Source of the DNA: Chloroflexota bacterium
GTDB taxonomy: Bacteria; Chloroflexota; JAHJIN01
Length of the DNA stretch: 64,000 nt
Assembly (NCBI GenBank): GCA_018823415.1
Contig: JAHJIN010000194.1
Coordinates: forward strand, 22,444-86,443
Direction of reading: 5' to 3'
The notes below the pieces were generated by a model. It saw only the letters and a program-made list of their open reading frames with translations. It made no database searches and had not been told where the DNA came from. Shown here one piece after another: positions 39,355-48,056 of this stretch; the stretch's first letter is position 1, and each line of letters opens with the position of its first letter. The position numbers and the translations under genes are program-made.

Positions 39355-42198
39355 TCAGCCGCCGCGCAGCCGGCGCAGCGCCAACCGCGTCAGCTTGTAG
39401 GTTTCCATCACGGCCAGGGGAATCACGCCCAGAGCCACCACCACGGCCCAGTCGTTCAGTGTCAGCGGCATGGTCTTGAATATGGGCTGGAAGAACGGCA
39501 AATAGACAATCGCCAGTTCGCTGATCACCACCAGTACAAACGCGCCAACGAGAGCCCGGTTGGTAAACAGCCCCAACTGGAATATCGAATAGTCGCGGCT
39601 GCGGCAGTTAAAGGCGTGCAGGTTTTGCGCCAGGATCGAGGCGGAAAAGGCCATCACCCGCGCCCGGTCGGCGTCGCCGTTCCCCAGCACGTAATATTCC
39701 AGGGCAAAGGCCCCCAGTGTCACCCCGCCGATGAGGATCCCTTGCAGCGCCATCTGGATGGCCATGGCCCGGTTGATGATGCCTTCTGACGACGGGCGCG
39801 GTTTGCGCTTCATCAGGTCCGGTTCGGGCGGCTCGACACCCAGGGCCAGAGCCGGCAGGCTGTCGGTCGCCAGGTTGATCCACAGGATTTGAATGGGCAG
39901 CAAGGGCAGGGGCAGGCCCAGCAGCGACGCGAAAAACATCGCCAGCACCTCGCCAATGTTGCACGAGATGAGATAGTGGATAAAGCGGCGGATGTTGTCA
40001 AAGATGGCCCGGCCCTCTTCGATGGCCGCCACGATGGAGGCAAAGTTGTCGTCGGTGAGCACCATGTCCGAGGCTTCTTTGGTCACGTCGGTACCGGTGA
40101 TGCCCATGGCAATGCCAATGTCGGCCTCTTTGACGGCCGGGGCGTCGTTCACGCCGTCGCCGGTCATCGCCACCACATAGCCCTGGTCGCGCCAGGCCCG
40201 CACGATGCGCAGCTTGTGCTCGGCCGACACGCGGGCATAGACGCGCACGTCCTCTACCATGCTCTCCAGCTTGACCCGGCCGATCTCGTCCAGCTCGGCG
40301 CCGCTGATGGCCCGCTCGTGGCCCTTGAGGATACCCAGCTCCCGGGCGATGGCCTGGGCCGTGCCCAGGTGGTCGCCGGTGATCATCACCGGGGCAATGC
40401 CGGCTTGGTTGCATGTATACACGGCCTCTTTGACCTCGGGCCGGGGCGGGTCGATCATGGCGAGCAAGGCCACAAAGACCATGTCCCGCTCGATCTCGTC
40501 GGGTTCCACGGCGTCTTCTTCTGGCGCTTCGGGCAATTGGCGATAGGCCACGGCCAGCACGCGCAGGGCCTGGGCCGCCAGGTCCTCGTTCACGGTCAGG
40601 ATGCCGCGCCGCTCTTCGTCTTCCAGCAGGCGCATCTCGCGCCCATCGTACACGCGACCGCAGCGCGCCAGCACCATCTCGGGCGCGCCTTTCATCAAGG
40701 CCACGGCGGGCGCGGGCCCATTTGATGGGTGCCCATTTTCGGCCGGCAGCCACACGTCGTCAGTGTCAGACGTGGTGGCGATGAGCGTCATGCGTTTGCG
40801 CTCGGCGTCAAAAGGTATCTCGGCGCGGAAAGGATAGGTGGCTTGCAGATCGGTGGCCCACAGGTCCAGCTTGCCGGCCACGGTAAGCAAGGCCGCCTCG
40901 GTGGGATCGCCCACGATGCTCCAGGCCGTACCATCGGCTGGCGGCGGCTTGAGGACGGCATTGTTGCAGCGCCCGGCGATGGTGCCGGCCAGTCGCAGCA
41001 CCCGGTCAACCCGGGCCGAGGGTGTCTTGCCGGACCCTTCGTAGCGGAACTCGCCCTCGGGGGCATAGCCAGCGCCGGCCACGTTGATCATGCGATGGGA
41101 GATATAGACCTTGCGCACCGTCATCTCGTTCTGGGTGAGCGTACCGGTCTTGTCGGAGCAGATGACCTGCGCGCTGCCCAGCGTCTCCACCGAGGGGAGC
41201 TTGCGCACCAGGGCGTGGCGCTGCACCATGCGCCGCACACCCAGGGCCAGCGCAATGGTGACCACGGCCGGCAGGCCCTCGGGGATGGCAGCCACGGCCA
41301 GGGCCACGGCGGTGATAAACAATTCCACCACCACGTGCTGGTACTGACCCAGGTATCCGGGCAGCCCGGCGGTTTGCAACAGCGACAGCGACGTGTCGCG
41401 CCAGATGCCCACGGCAAACACCACGGCGCAGATGAGCAGGCAGGCATAGACCAGCCACTTGCCCAGTTGGTCCAGCCGCTGCTGGAGCGGGGTCAGTCCT
41501 TCTTCTACGGACTGGACCAGACCGGCGATCTTGCCCAGCTCGGTATCCATGCCCGTTTCCACCACCACGCCGGTGCCCTTGCCATAGGTGATGGTGGTGC
41601 TGGCAAAGACCATGTTCACGCGGTCGCCCAGGGGCACCTTGGCGTCGGCCAGCACGCCGGCGGCCTTTTTCACCGGCGTCGATTCGCCGGTGAGCGCGGC
41701 TTCTTCGGCCTGCAGGTTGTGGGCGTCGATGAGCCGGGCATCGGCCGGCACAATGTCACCCATCTCCAGTTGCAGGATGTCGCCGGGCACCACCTCCACG
41801 GCCGGGATGCTGATCAACTCGCCGTCGCGAATGACCCGGGCCGTGGGCGCGGCCATCTTTTTCAGGGCTTCCAGCGCCTTTTCGGCCTGATACTCCTGGA
41901 TAAAACCCAAGACGCCGTTCAGGATCACGATCACCAGGATGGCGATGGCGTCTATCCATTCGCCCAGCGCGCCCGAGATGATGGCCGCGCCAATGAGCAC
42001 CAGGGTGATGAAATCGGTAAACTGGGAGAGAAACTGCCGCAGGGCAGTGGGGCGTGGAGCCGCCTGGAGTTGGTTCGGTCCCACCTTGGCGAGACGCGTC
42101 TCGGCGTCCAGCATCGAGAGGCCGCGCCCGGGATCGCTGTCCCAGTAACGGAGCACAGACGCGGCGTCCATGGCGTACCAGTCAGAATTCTCTGTCAC
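39355..42198 (-). CDS. P2-type cation-transporting ATPase (Ca2+ type)
   Basis: 947 residues, full P-type ATPase. TGESTPV (actuator), PEGLPAVVTIALALG (M4 cation site, as in PMR1/SERCA-like pumps), CSDKTGTLTQNEM (phosphorylation Asp), KGAPE, MTGDGVNDAPAVKEADIG (hinge), NIGEVLAMFF and the C-terminal six-helix bundle. Length and the PEGLP motif fit a calcium or related divalent pump. GTG start at 42198. Ion specificity not proven; a manganese or sodium pump is less likely but possible. Confidence 0.95.
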   Translation of the reverse strand: MTENSDWYAMDAASVLRYWDSDPGRGLSMLDAETRLAKVGPNQLQAAPRPTALRQFLSQFTDFITLVLIGAAIISGALGEWIDAIAILVIVILNGVLGFIQEYQAEKALEALKKMAAPTARVIRDGELISIPAVEVVPGDILQLEMGDIVPADARLIDAHNLQAEEAALTGESTPVKKAAGVLADAKVPLGDRVNMVFASTTITYGKGTGVVVETGMDTELGKIAGLVQSVEEGLTPLQQRLDQLGKWLVYACLLICAVVFAVGIWRDTSLSLLQTAGLPGYLGQYQHVVVELFITAVALAVAAIPEGLPAVVTIALALGVRRMVQRHALVRKLPSVETLGSAQVICSDKTGTLTQNEMTVRKVYISHRMINVAGAGYAPEGEFRYEGSGKTPSARVDRVLRLAGTIAGRCNNAVLKPPPADGTAWSIVGDPTEAALLTVAGKLDLWATDLQATYPFRAEIPFDAERKRMTLIATTSDTDDVWLPAENGHPSNGPAPAVALMKGAPEMVLARCGRVYDGREMRLLEDEERRGILTVNEDLAAQALRVLAVAYRQLPEAPEEDAVEPDEIERDMVFVALLAMIDPPRPEVKEAVYTCNQAGIAPVMITGDHLGTAQAIARELGILKGHERAISGAELDEIGRVKLESMVEDVRVYARVSAEHKLRIVRAWRDQGYVVAMTGDGVNDAPAVKEADIGIAMGITGTDVTKEASDMVLTDDNFASIVAAIEEGRAIFDNIRRFIHYLISCNIGEVLAMFFASLLGLPLPLLPIQILWINLATDSLPALALGVEPPEPDLMKRKPRPSSEGIINRAMAIQMALQGILIGGVTLGAFALEYYVLGNGDADRARVMAFSASILAQNLHAFNCRSRDYSIFQLGLFTNRALVGAFVLVVISELAIVYLPFFQPIFKTMPLTLNDWAVVVALGVIPLAVMETYKLTRLALRRLRGG

Positions 42199-42307
42199 GA
42201 TTGTCTATCCTTCATGCTTGTGCTATATCACAGATTGACCGCTGACCACCGGCCGCAACCACCCTGGCACTGGCAGTCAGTCGTCGGTCGTCAGCGGTCG
42301 GGTCCAA

Positions 42308-43324
42308 TTACAGCCAGCCGCGCTCCACGGCCAACTCGGCGATCTGGACCGCGTTGAGCGCCGCGCCCTTGCGCAGATTATCGCTGGCAATCCAGAGGAT
42401 CAGGCCGTTTTCCAGGGCCATGTCCTCGCGAATGCGACCCACCACCACCTGGTCGGTGCCGATAGACATCCAGGGATGGGGATACATGCTCACGCCCGGG
42501 TCGTCGTGGACCTGCACGCCCGGCATGACCGCCAGCAAGCGCTGCACGGTGGTCCGGTCCAGTGCTTCTTCCAACTGGACGTGAACCGACAGCGCGTGCC
42601 CCACATAGGTGGGCACCCAGGCCGTGGTGATCGAGATGGGCAGCGCGGGCATTTCCAGCAGCCGCCGCGTCTCCTGCATCACGCGCCATTCTTCGCGCGA
42701 ATAGCCGCTGTCCAGAAACACCTCTGTTTCGGGTAACACGTTGAACGCGATCTGGTGCGGCAGCACGTGAGGGATGGCCGATTCGCCTTTGCCAACGCGC
42801 CCAACCTGCTCGGTTAGCTCTTCCATGGCCGCCTGCCCCCGGTCCGAGACGGCCTGGTAGGTGCTCACCAGCACGCGCTTGAGCGTGGCCGCCTGATGCA
42901 GCGGATACAGGACCATGCTGAGGATGGCGCTGACGCTGGCCGGGCAGGCAATGATCTTGGGGCGCCGGTGCAGGGTGCTGCCATTGACCTCGGGCACGAT
43001 GATGGGTATCTTTTTGTTGGGCAGCCGATAGCCCTGGCTGGCGTCTATGACCAGCGCCCCGGACTGGGTGGCATACTGGGAAAACCGCATGCTGACCTCG
43101 TGATGGGCCGTAAAAAAGACCACGTCGGCGTCCTCGAACGAGGTGGTGCGCGTCTCCTTCACGGCCACCTCGCGCGTGCCCACCAGCAGCTTGCGCTGGG
43201 TGGCCCGGCCAGAGGCGAATAGCCGCAGCTCTAACAGCGGGAAGCGGCGTTGGTACAATACCTTGACCAACTCTTGCCCCACCAGTTCTGTGGCCCCTAC
43301 AATGGTCACGCGATACCGTTTCAC
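42308..43324 (-). CDS. aspartate-semialdehyde dehydrogenase homologue lacking the catalytic cysteine
   Basis: 338 residues, clearly the ASADH fold: VTIVGATELVGQELVKVL (usual GATGxVG), VIDASQGYRLP, PIIVPEVNGS, VSTYQAVSDRGQAAMEEL, IAFNVLPETEVFLDSGYSRE. At the active site IIANPNCST is replaced by IIACPASVS: the nucleophilic Cys is Ser 130 and a Cys lies three positions earlier. The substrate Arg in RVPxxxGH is Trp 236 (AWVPTYVGH), while Gln 157 and His 243 remain. It is therefore unlikely to be a working dehydrogenase, recalling the E. coli Usg paralogue. Start GTG 43324; a GTG at 43357 is also in frame. No lysine/threonine genes nearby. Confidence 0.86.
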   Translation of the reverse strand: MKRYRVTIVGATELVGQELVKVLYQRRFPLLELRLFASGRATQRKLLVGTREVAVKETRTTSFEDADVVFFTAHHEVSMRFSQYATQSGALVIDASQGYRLPNKKIPIIVPEVNGSTLHRRPKIIACPASVSAILSMVLYPLHQAATLKRVLVSTYQAVSDRGQAAMEELTEQVGRVGKGESAIPHVLPHQIAFNVLPETEVFLDSGYSREEWRVMQETRRLLEMPALPISITTAWVPTYVGHALSVHVQLEEALDRTTVQRLLAVMPGVQVHDDPGVSMYPHPWMSIGTDQVVVGRIREDMALENGLILWIASDNLRKGAALNAVQIAELAVERGWL

Positions 43325-43404
43325 GACCGCCGTCCTGCCAAGAAACAAGAGGGTCACGCCGGACTGTCATCTCGTTACCCCAAGTTTCTTGTCGAAAAGG
43401 CTAT

Positions 43405-43420
43405 CCGACACGAGTGTCGG
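43405..43420 (-). terminator. weak hairpin after the VanZ gene
   Basis: CCGACAC-2 nt-GTGTCGG, 7-bp stem, 6 nt later TTTT on the minus strand. Possible terminator of the gene at 43485. Confidence 0.4.
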
Positions 43421-43484
43421 GCTCCTGCGCTGCCGAGCGACTGCCGTCATCATACCATAAAAAACAATGGGCGTAAAGGCCGGG

Positions 43485-43889
43485 TCAGCGGCTGCGGCTG
43501 CGCCGCAACCCCGTTGCGCGCAGCCACGCCACGCGCAGCCCCACCAGCGCCAGGCCCGCGCCGGCCAGGTCCACCGTCCAGTCCAGGGCGTTGCCATTGC
43601 GGCCGGGAACCCCGGTCTGGTGCCACTCGTCGCTAGCGGCGTACAGGACGGCAATGACAAACGGCCACGCCAGCGCCGGCCACCGCACCGATGGCGCGGC
43701 CGGCTGCAACGCCCACCACACCAGCAGGGCCAGCACGCCATACTCGGTCATGTGTCCCAGCTTTTTCAGGATGACGTCGGCAATGGGTTCCGCAGGGTGT
43801 ATCAGGGTCGGTTGCGCCGACAGGGCAAAAATGCCTACCATCCACGCCAGGACCAGACCCCAGCGCACCAGACGAACGCGTGTCTGCAA
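43485..43889 (-). CDS. VanZ-family membrane protein
   Basis: 134 residues with about four spans. Conserved points: FALSAQP, KKLGHMTEYGVLALLVWWAL, FVIAVLYAASDEWHQTGVPGR (Asp-Glu-x-x-Q motif), NALDWTVDLAGAGLAL. A TTG at 43889 has GAGGAGAAAAGC at the right distance and is preferred over the TTG at 43910. VanZ-like proteins are of unknown biochemistry; one member gives low-level teicoplanin resistance. No linked van genes. Confidence 0.88.
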   Translation of the reverse strand: MQTRVRLVRWGLVLAWMVGIFALSAQPTLIHPAEPIADVILKKLGHMTEYGVLALLVWWALQPAAPSVRWPALAWPFVIAVLYAASDEWHQTGVPGRNGNALDWTVDLAGAGLALVGLRVAWLRATGLRRSRSR

Positions 43890-43912
43890 GCTTTTCTCCT
43901 CAGCCGTCAAGT

Positions 43913-43935
43913 GAGCCGACCCGGCGGGTCGGCTC
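43913..43935. repeat. GAGCCGACCC palindrome
   Basis: GAGCCGACCC-GGC-GGGTCGGCTC, 10-bp perfect stem, just upstream of the VanZ gene. Confidence 0.55.
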
Positions 43936-44032
43936 TACTACTGTATCAGATCGTGGCGAAATGTCAAGTCGGTTCCATCGCAAGCAAGATCCGGCTGAGG
44001 CCGCATTCGCGCCGACCGACCCGCCGACTTTG

Positions 44033-44057
44033 TAAGACGGATTGCCAATCCGTCTTA
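44033..44057. repeat. 25-bp palindrome TAAGACGGATTG-C-CAATCCGTCTTA
   Basis: Perfect 12-bp arms around a single C, 18 bp past the FdhD stop codon. The 43936-44032 stretch between the two palindromes has no gene I can support. Possible bidirectional terminator or mobile palindrome. Confidence 0.65.
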
Positions 44058-44074
44058 CATGGGGTTTCTGGTCG

Positions 44075-44878
44075 TCAGTCCTGCACGCGCCCGGCGCCGG
44101 CATACACCTGCAACGTGGGCCCGCGCACATAGCCAATGAGGGTGAGGCCCAGGTCCCGGGCCAGTGCCACCGACAGATCGGTGGGCGACGTGCGGCTGGC
44201 GACGATGGGCACGCCCATGCGCGCCGCCTTGAGCAGCATCTCGGACGAGACGCGCCCGGTGGTGAGCAGAATGAGCCCGGCCGGCGCCAGGCTGCGCAGC
44301 AGGCACTCGCCCATCACCTTGTCCAGCGTGTTGTGCCGGCCCACGTCCTCGGCCAGCACCAGCAGGCGCTCCCCGTCGCTCAGCGCCGACGTGTGCAGGC
44401 CGCCGGCTGCCAGATAGCCCTGTGCCGACATCAACAACTCGGCCATCAACGCCTGCACCTGCGCGGCCGACACGGTGCGCGCGGTCGCCAGCGGCGGCAG
44501 CGCGGCCGGGTCGATGAGGCCAAAGGTGGCGCCCCCGCCGCAACCCGACGTCACCGTGCGCCGCTGTGCCAGGGCCGCCACGTCCACCTCGCGCGTCAGT
44601 TGCACCTCGGCCACGGTCTCGTCATCGCACACCCGCATCAGGGCCACGTCGTCCAGCCCCTCGATGATCCCTTCGAGGTACAAGAACCCCAGGACCAGGG
44701 CGTTGGAACGCACCGGCGTGTGCGAGAGCGTCACCAGGTCGGCCCCGTTGAGCCGGATGAGCAGCGGGACCTCCCGGGGCACCGCCGCAACCACCTCCTG
44801 GGCGCGGTCATGCTCATAGCGCACCACGGTGGTGGTGGACACGCTGCGCAAATCGCTGGCTGGCGTCAACTGGGTCAT
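44075..44878 (-). CDS. fdhD: FdhD-family sulfurtransferase for formate dehydrogenase/MoCo enzymes
   Basis: 267 residues. LLIRLNGADLVTLSHTPVRS, LGFLYLEGII, RTVTSGCGGGATFG (sulfur site), LLVLAEDVGRHNTLDKVMGE, LTTGRVSSEMLLKAARMGVP and VASRTSPTDLSV match FdhD throughout. E. coli FdhD uses a Cys-x-x-Cys here; this protein keeps the first cysteine and has Gly at the second. ATG with GAGG at 7 bp. It hands sulfur to the molybdenum cofactor of formate-dehydrogenase-type enzymes; no such enzyme is in the window, though the NuoG-like hydrogenase subunit at 381 has the degenerate domain. Confidence 0.93.
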   Translation of the reverse strand: MTQLTPASDLRSVSTTTVVRYEHDRAQEVVAAVPREVPLLIRLNGADLVTLSHTPVRSNALVLGFLYLEGIIEGLDDVALMRVCDDETVAEVQLTREVDVAALAQRRTVTSGCGGGATFGLIDPAALPPLATARTVSAAQVQALMAELLMSAQGYLAAGGLHTSALSDGERLLVLAEDVGRHNTLDKVMGECLLRSLAPAGLILLTTGRVSSEMLLKAARMGVPIVASRTSPTDLSVALARDLGLTLIGYVRGPTLQVYAGAGRVQD

Positions 44879-44909
44879 CTGGCACCTCGATGGGTGTTTA
44901 GCGGGAATC

Positions 44910-44942
44910 AGGAACCCGTTTCCGACCCGGAAACGGGTTCCT
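44910..44942. repeat. 15-bp perfect palindrome AGGAACCCGTTTCCG
   Basis: AGGAACCCGTTTCCG-ACC-CGGAAACGGGTTCCT in the 44879-44965 gap between the DUF4340 and fdhD genes. No T-run follows on either strand, so a repeat or RNA structure rather than an obvious terminator. Confidence 0.6.
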
Positions 44943-44965
44943 CACGTGCGGGCGGTTGTCACCGG

Positions 44966-45634
44966 TTAAGGTTGAGCCGTCGGTGGGGGCGTGGGCTCGG
45001 GTGTGGGCGTCGGTGTGGCGGTGGGGTTCGTCGCGACTGTCGGCGCGGCCGTTGCCGCGGCCGGCGGGAGCGTCGGTGCGGCCACCGGCGTGGGCGTTGG
45101 CTCACGCGGCGCATCGGTCACCCAGGCCAACACCTGGTCGATGGGATACCGGCTCACCAGGTATACCGCCGGATCGCCGGCCAGTTGCACATAGTAGGCC
45201 AAGCCCTCCGGGTTCCGGTCGCCCACCAGCAGCGACTCGGTGCGCTTGTTGGTCAACGTCAGATTGAGCGTGGCCGTGTAGGGGTTCAGCCCAAACTCAG
45301 CCGGGTTGGCCGCTTCGATGGTGCGCTGGGCGCGCAGTTGCACCAGGCCGCTCAGGCCGCTGTCGATGGCCGCCGCGTCCAGGCGCTCGCCGCCCTGGCC
45401 GCCCAGGTACCAGGTATCGGGTCCCTTGAACAGGTACACCGACGGCCCGCTGTGCAACTTGATCTCGAGCGCTGCTATGTCTTCCGAAGACAGAGTGGGT
45501 AACAGATATTTTTCTGGGATGGGCGTGTCGGCGGCCGGCTCGCCGGGTTTAAAGGTTTCCAGCATCCACCAGCCGGCCAGCAGCGCCGCAAACAGCAACA
45601 CCAGGATGATCGTGGGGCGAACATTCTTGGACAC
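44966..45634 (-). CDS. DUF4340-family lipid/membrane-anchored protein
   Basis: 222 residues. N-terminal membrane anchor (TIILVLLFAALLAGWWML), then a globular DUF4340-like region (YLLPTLSSEDIAALEIKL; YLFKGPDTWYLGGQGGERLDA; AEFGLNPYTATLNLTLTN; YVQLAGDPAVYLV) and a low-complexity TPTPEPTP tail. GTG start with AGGAGT. DUF4340 genes normally follow GldG genes, exactly as here (26 bp after GldG), in a Gld-type ABC operon. Confidence 0.83.
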   Translation of the reverse strand: MSKNVRPTIILVLLFAALLAGWWMLETFKPGEPAADTPIPEKYLLPTLSSEDIAALEIKLHSGPSVYLFKGPDTWYLGGQGGERLDAAAIDSGLSGLVQLRAQRTIEAANPAEFGLNPYTATLNLTLTNKRTESLLVGDRNPEGLAYYVQLAGDPAVYLVSRYPIDQVLAWVTDAPREPTPTPVAAPTLPPAAATAAPTVATNPTATPTPTPEPTPPPTAQP

Positions 45635-45658
45635 TAGTACAACTCCTATTCCCGGCCG

Positions 45659-47287
45659 CTATCGCCGGCGCCACCACACCAGCGCGCCCAGGCCCATGAT
45701 GAGCAAAGGCAGCAGGCACAGGCTGGAAAAGACCACAAGCGGCACCTGATAGGGTGCCAGGTCCATCCGGTTGTCCACCGGTGGTTTGGGCCGGATAGAG
45801 ATGAGCGCTTCGTCTTTGGCGAGCCAGTTCACACAGTTTACAAACAGGTCTCCATTGCTCTGCTGATCAAAGACCTGATTGGTGGCAAAGCTGGCGTTAC
45901 CCATAAGCACCAGGCGCGCGCCGCCGCCGATGGCTGTTTCTTCTTGCTCCACCGTCAGGCACAGGCTCATGGGGCCGGGTACGTCGGCGGTGGGGTCGAA
46001 CGTGGGATTGGCGTTCGCGAAATCGGTTTCGCCCCAACTCTGGTTGCTGGTCTTGAACAGCGATTGAACCGTCACCCCATCTGGCGCGGCAAGGGTCTGG
46101 CTGACTGAGCGCGACCAGGGGAAAAAGGTCAGGCCCAGGTCGTTGGTGATGTCGCTCGAGGTATATTGCAGGATCACCGGCATGAGCGGCGAGCCCTGGA
46201 TGCTGTTCACCGGGTCAATGACCACGTCGTTTTCAAAGAACACGCCATAGTCTTGCTGCAAAGCGGCCTCGATGCCAATGACCTGCTCCGGGTCCACCAG
46301 CAAAAAGAGCTTGCCGCCATTGCGCGCATAGGTCGTCAGGGCCGTGGCCTCCTGGTCGCCCAGGGGCGTGCCCGGCGACGCCAACACCACCACGGCCGCA
46401 TCGGCCGGCACCGTCCCCGAGATCAGCAGATTCAGCGACACCACCTCGTAATTGTTGCTCTCCAACGCGGCCTTGGCCTGGCTGTAGCCGTTCTCGGCCG
46501 TGTCGTCCAGGCTCAGTTCCTTGTGGCCGGTGAGGTAATAGATGCGCTTGACCTCGCCTAGCGTGACCTTGAGGATGGCGCCGGTGATGTCCTGCTCGGT
46601 GGCGCCAAAGGTATCCCGGCGCTCGCCCCCGCTCTCGAACACCAGCGTACCATAGCGGGTAATGCCGTACTGGTTGGTCCGCTCGGGGTGCAGGTCGGGG
46701 TCCACAAACTCGTAGGTGAAGCGGCCGGCCGGAGCATGGCGCACGTACTCCTTGAGCAGGTCCTCCAGCGGCTCCCGGCCGTCTACTTCGCGGATAAACG
46801 CCACGAGGTGCACATCCTGTGTCAGATTGCTCAGGATCTTGACGCTTTGCTGCGAGATGGAATACTGCTGGCCGGCCGTATAGTCCATACGGGCATTGTA
46901 CTTGTAGAGCACCACATTGATGAGCAACACAATACCCACAAAGGCCAGGCTCATGATCACGGCGTTCAGGCCATAGCGCGTCTGGCGGGCCGTGGCCGCG
47001 CTCTGGACCAGTCGCGGCTCCAGGACAATATAGAGGATCACCAGGAGCAGCCCCACTACCAGCAACACCTGGCCGATGATGTTGATCTGTCCCAGCCACG
47101 CAAAGCTGACCAGGGCCGCCATCACGCCCACCAGACCCAGCAGGATGATAATGTTGCTATATGCCTTGAGCTGATCCCAGGCCGACAACTCGTCCAGGTC
47201 GGCGTCGTCTTCTGCCAGTTCGTCCAGGTCGGCGTCGTCCTCTGCCAGCTCGTCCAACTCGTATTCGTCTAGTCTATTTTCGTCCAT
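45659..47287 (-). CDS. GldG-family ABC-transporter-associated protein
   Basis: 542 residues. 1-35: acidic N-terminus with a tandem duplication (ELAEDDADLDELAEDDADLD). Three N-terminal spans (IIILLGLVGVMAALVSFAW; VLLVVGLLLVILYIVL; AVIMSLAFVGIVLLINVVLY). Then the periplasmic GldG region (ISQQSVKILSNLTQDVHLVAF, YYLTGHKELSLDDTAENGYS, VVVLASPGTPLGDQE, YARNGGKLFLLVDPEQ) and a C-terminal span. ATG with GGAGG; 2 bp before the permease. In Bacteroidetes GldG works with GldA/GldF in gliding; in this lineage the exporter role is undefined. Confidence 0.9.
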   Translation of the reverse strand: MDENRLDEYELDELAEDDADLDELAEDDADLDELSAWDQLKAYSNIIILLGLVGVMAALVSFAWLGQINIIGQVLLVVGLLLVILYIVLEPRLVQSAATARQTRYGLNAVIMSLAFVGIVLLINVVLYKYNARMDYTAGQQYSISQQSVKILSNLTQDVHLVAFIREVDGREPLEDLLKEYVRHAPAGRFTYEFVDPDLHPERTNQYGITRYGTLVFESGGERRDTFGATEQDITGAILKVTLGEVKRIYYLTGHKELSLDDTAENGYSQAKAALESNNYEVVSLNLLISGTVPADAAVVVLASPGTPLGDQEATALTTYARNGGKLFLLVDPEQVIGIEAALQQDYGVFFENDVVIDPVNSIQGSPLMPVILQYTSSDITNDLGLTFFPWSRSVSQTLAAPDGVTVQSLFKTSNQSWGETDFANANPTFDPTADVPGPMSLCLTVEQEETAIGGGARLVLMGNASFATNQVFDQQSNGDLFVNCVNWLAKDEALISIRPKPPVDNRMDLAPYQVPLVVFSSLCLLPLLIMGLGALVWWRRR

Positions 47288-47288
47288 C

Positions 47289-48056
47289 CTATCTCCACCT
47301 CCGCACTTCTAGGATGCGTGTAGCCAGGAACAGGCAGATGGCGACAACGCTCAGGTAGTACAGGATGTGTCGCGTATCCATGATCCCTTTGGTGAAATCG
47401 AAATAGTGATAAATGATCGACAGGTTTTGCAGCGCCTCGGCCGGGTTGAGCACGCCGCCCACGGGCAGCGCAATGTCGGTGGGCAGCAGTGGACTGAACA
47501 CATCGACCAGCCACAGGAACAGCAACATGCCCAGAGACAGCACGGCGGCAATGATCTGATTGCGCGTCATGGACGAGGCCAGCACGCCCACGGCCAGAAA
47601 CGCGGCGCCCATGAGGATGGCCCCCACATACGAGGTGACCATCACGCCCATATCGGGGCTGCCGAACAGGATGAGGATAAGGGGGTAATAGAGCGTCAGC
47701 GCCAGCATGATCAGGTACAGGATCAGCGCGGCCAGATATTTGCCCACCACCACCTGCCAATCACGCAGGGGAGCCGTCATCAAAAGCTCGATGGTGCCCG
47801 AACGCTGTTCTTCGGCCAGGAGGCGCATGGTGATGGCCGGGGCCACCAGCAACAGGACGATGGCGAGGTTGTTCAGGACCGGGCTCAGGGTCGCCGGGAT
47901 GTTGTACAGGAGGGCCTGCGGGTCTAAAAAGATGACCGCATACGTGGCGAAAAAGATGGCCGTGATGACCATAAAGCCCACCATGGTCATATAGGCCACC
48001 GGCGAGCTAAAATAGCTGCGCAGCTCGCGGGCGGCCACGTTGAGTAGATTGTTCAC
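47289..48056 (-). CDS. ABC-2 type permease (GldF-like)
   Basis: 255 residues, six spans (MTMVGFMVITAIFFATYAVIF; IVLLLVAPAITMRLLAEEQRSGTIELL; LAALILYLIMLALTLYYPLIL; VGAILMGAAFLAVGVLASSM; AAVLSLGMLLFLWLVDVF; LYYLSVVAICLFLATRIL). AEEQRSGTIELLMTAP is the typical ABC-2 amphipathic loop. GTG start overlaps the ATPase stop by 4 bp (GTGA). Pairs with the ATPase at 48053. Confidence 0.92.
   Translation of the reverse strand: MNNLLNVAARELRSYFSSPVAYMTMVGFMVITAIFFATYAVIFLDPQALLYNIPATLSPVLNNLAIVLLLVAPAITMRLLAEEQRSGTIELLMTAPLRDWQVVVGKYLAALILYLIMLALTLYYPLILILFGSPDMGVMVTSYVGAILMGAAFLAVGVLASSMTRNQIIAAVLSLGMLLFLWLVDVFSPLLPTDIALPVGGVLNPAEALQNLSIIYHYFDFTKGIMDTRHILYYLSVVAICLFLATRILEVRRWR

Noticed and set aside
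40729..42357. Plus-strand frame of 542 codons
   Set aside because: Antisense of the P-type ATPase; the ATPase has all family motifs.
43900..44136. Minus-strand open frame across the gap between fdhD and vanZ
   Set aside because: It runs through two palindromes and the fdhD 3' end; the translation looks like palindromic repeat sequence, not a protein.
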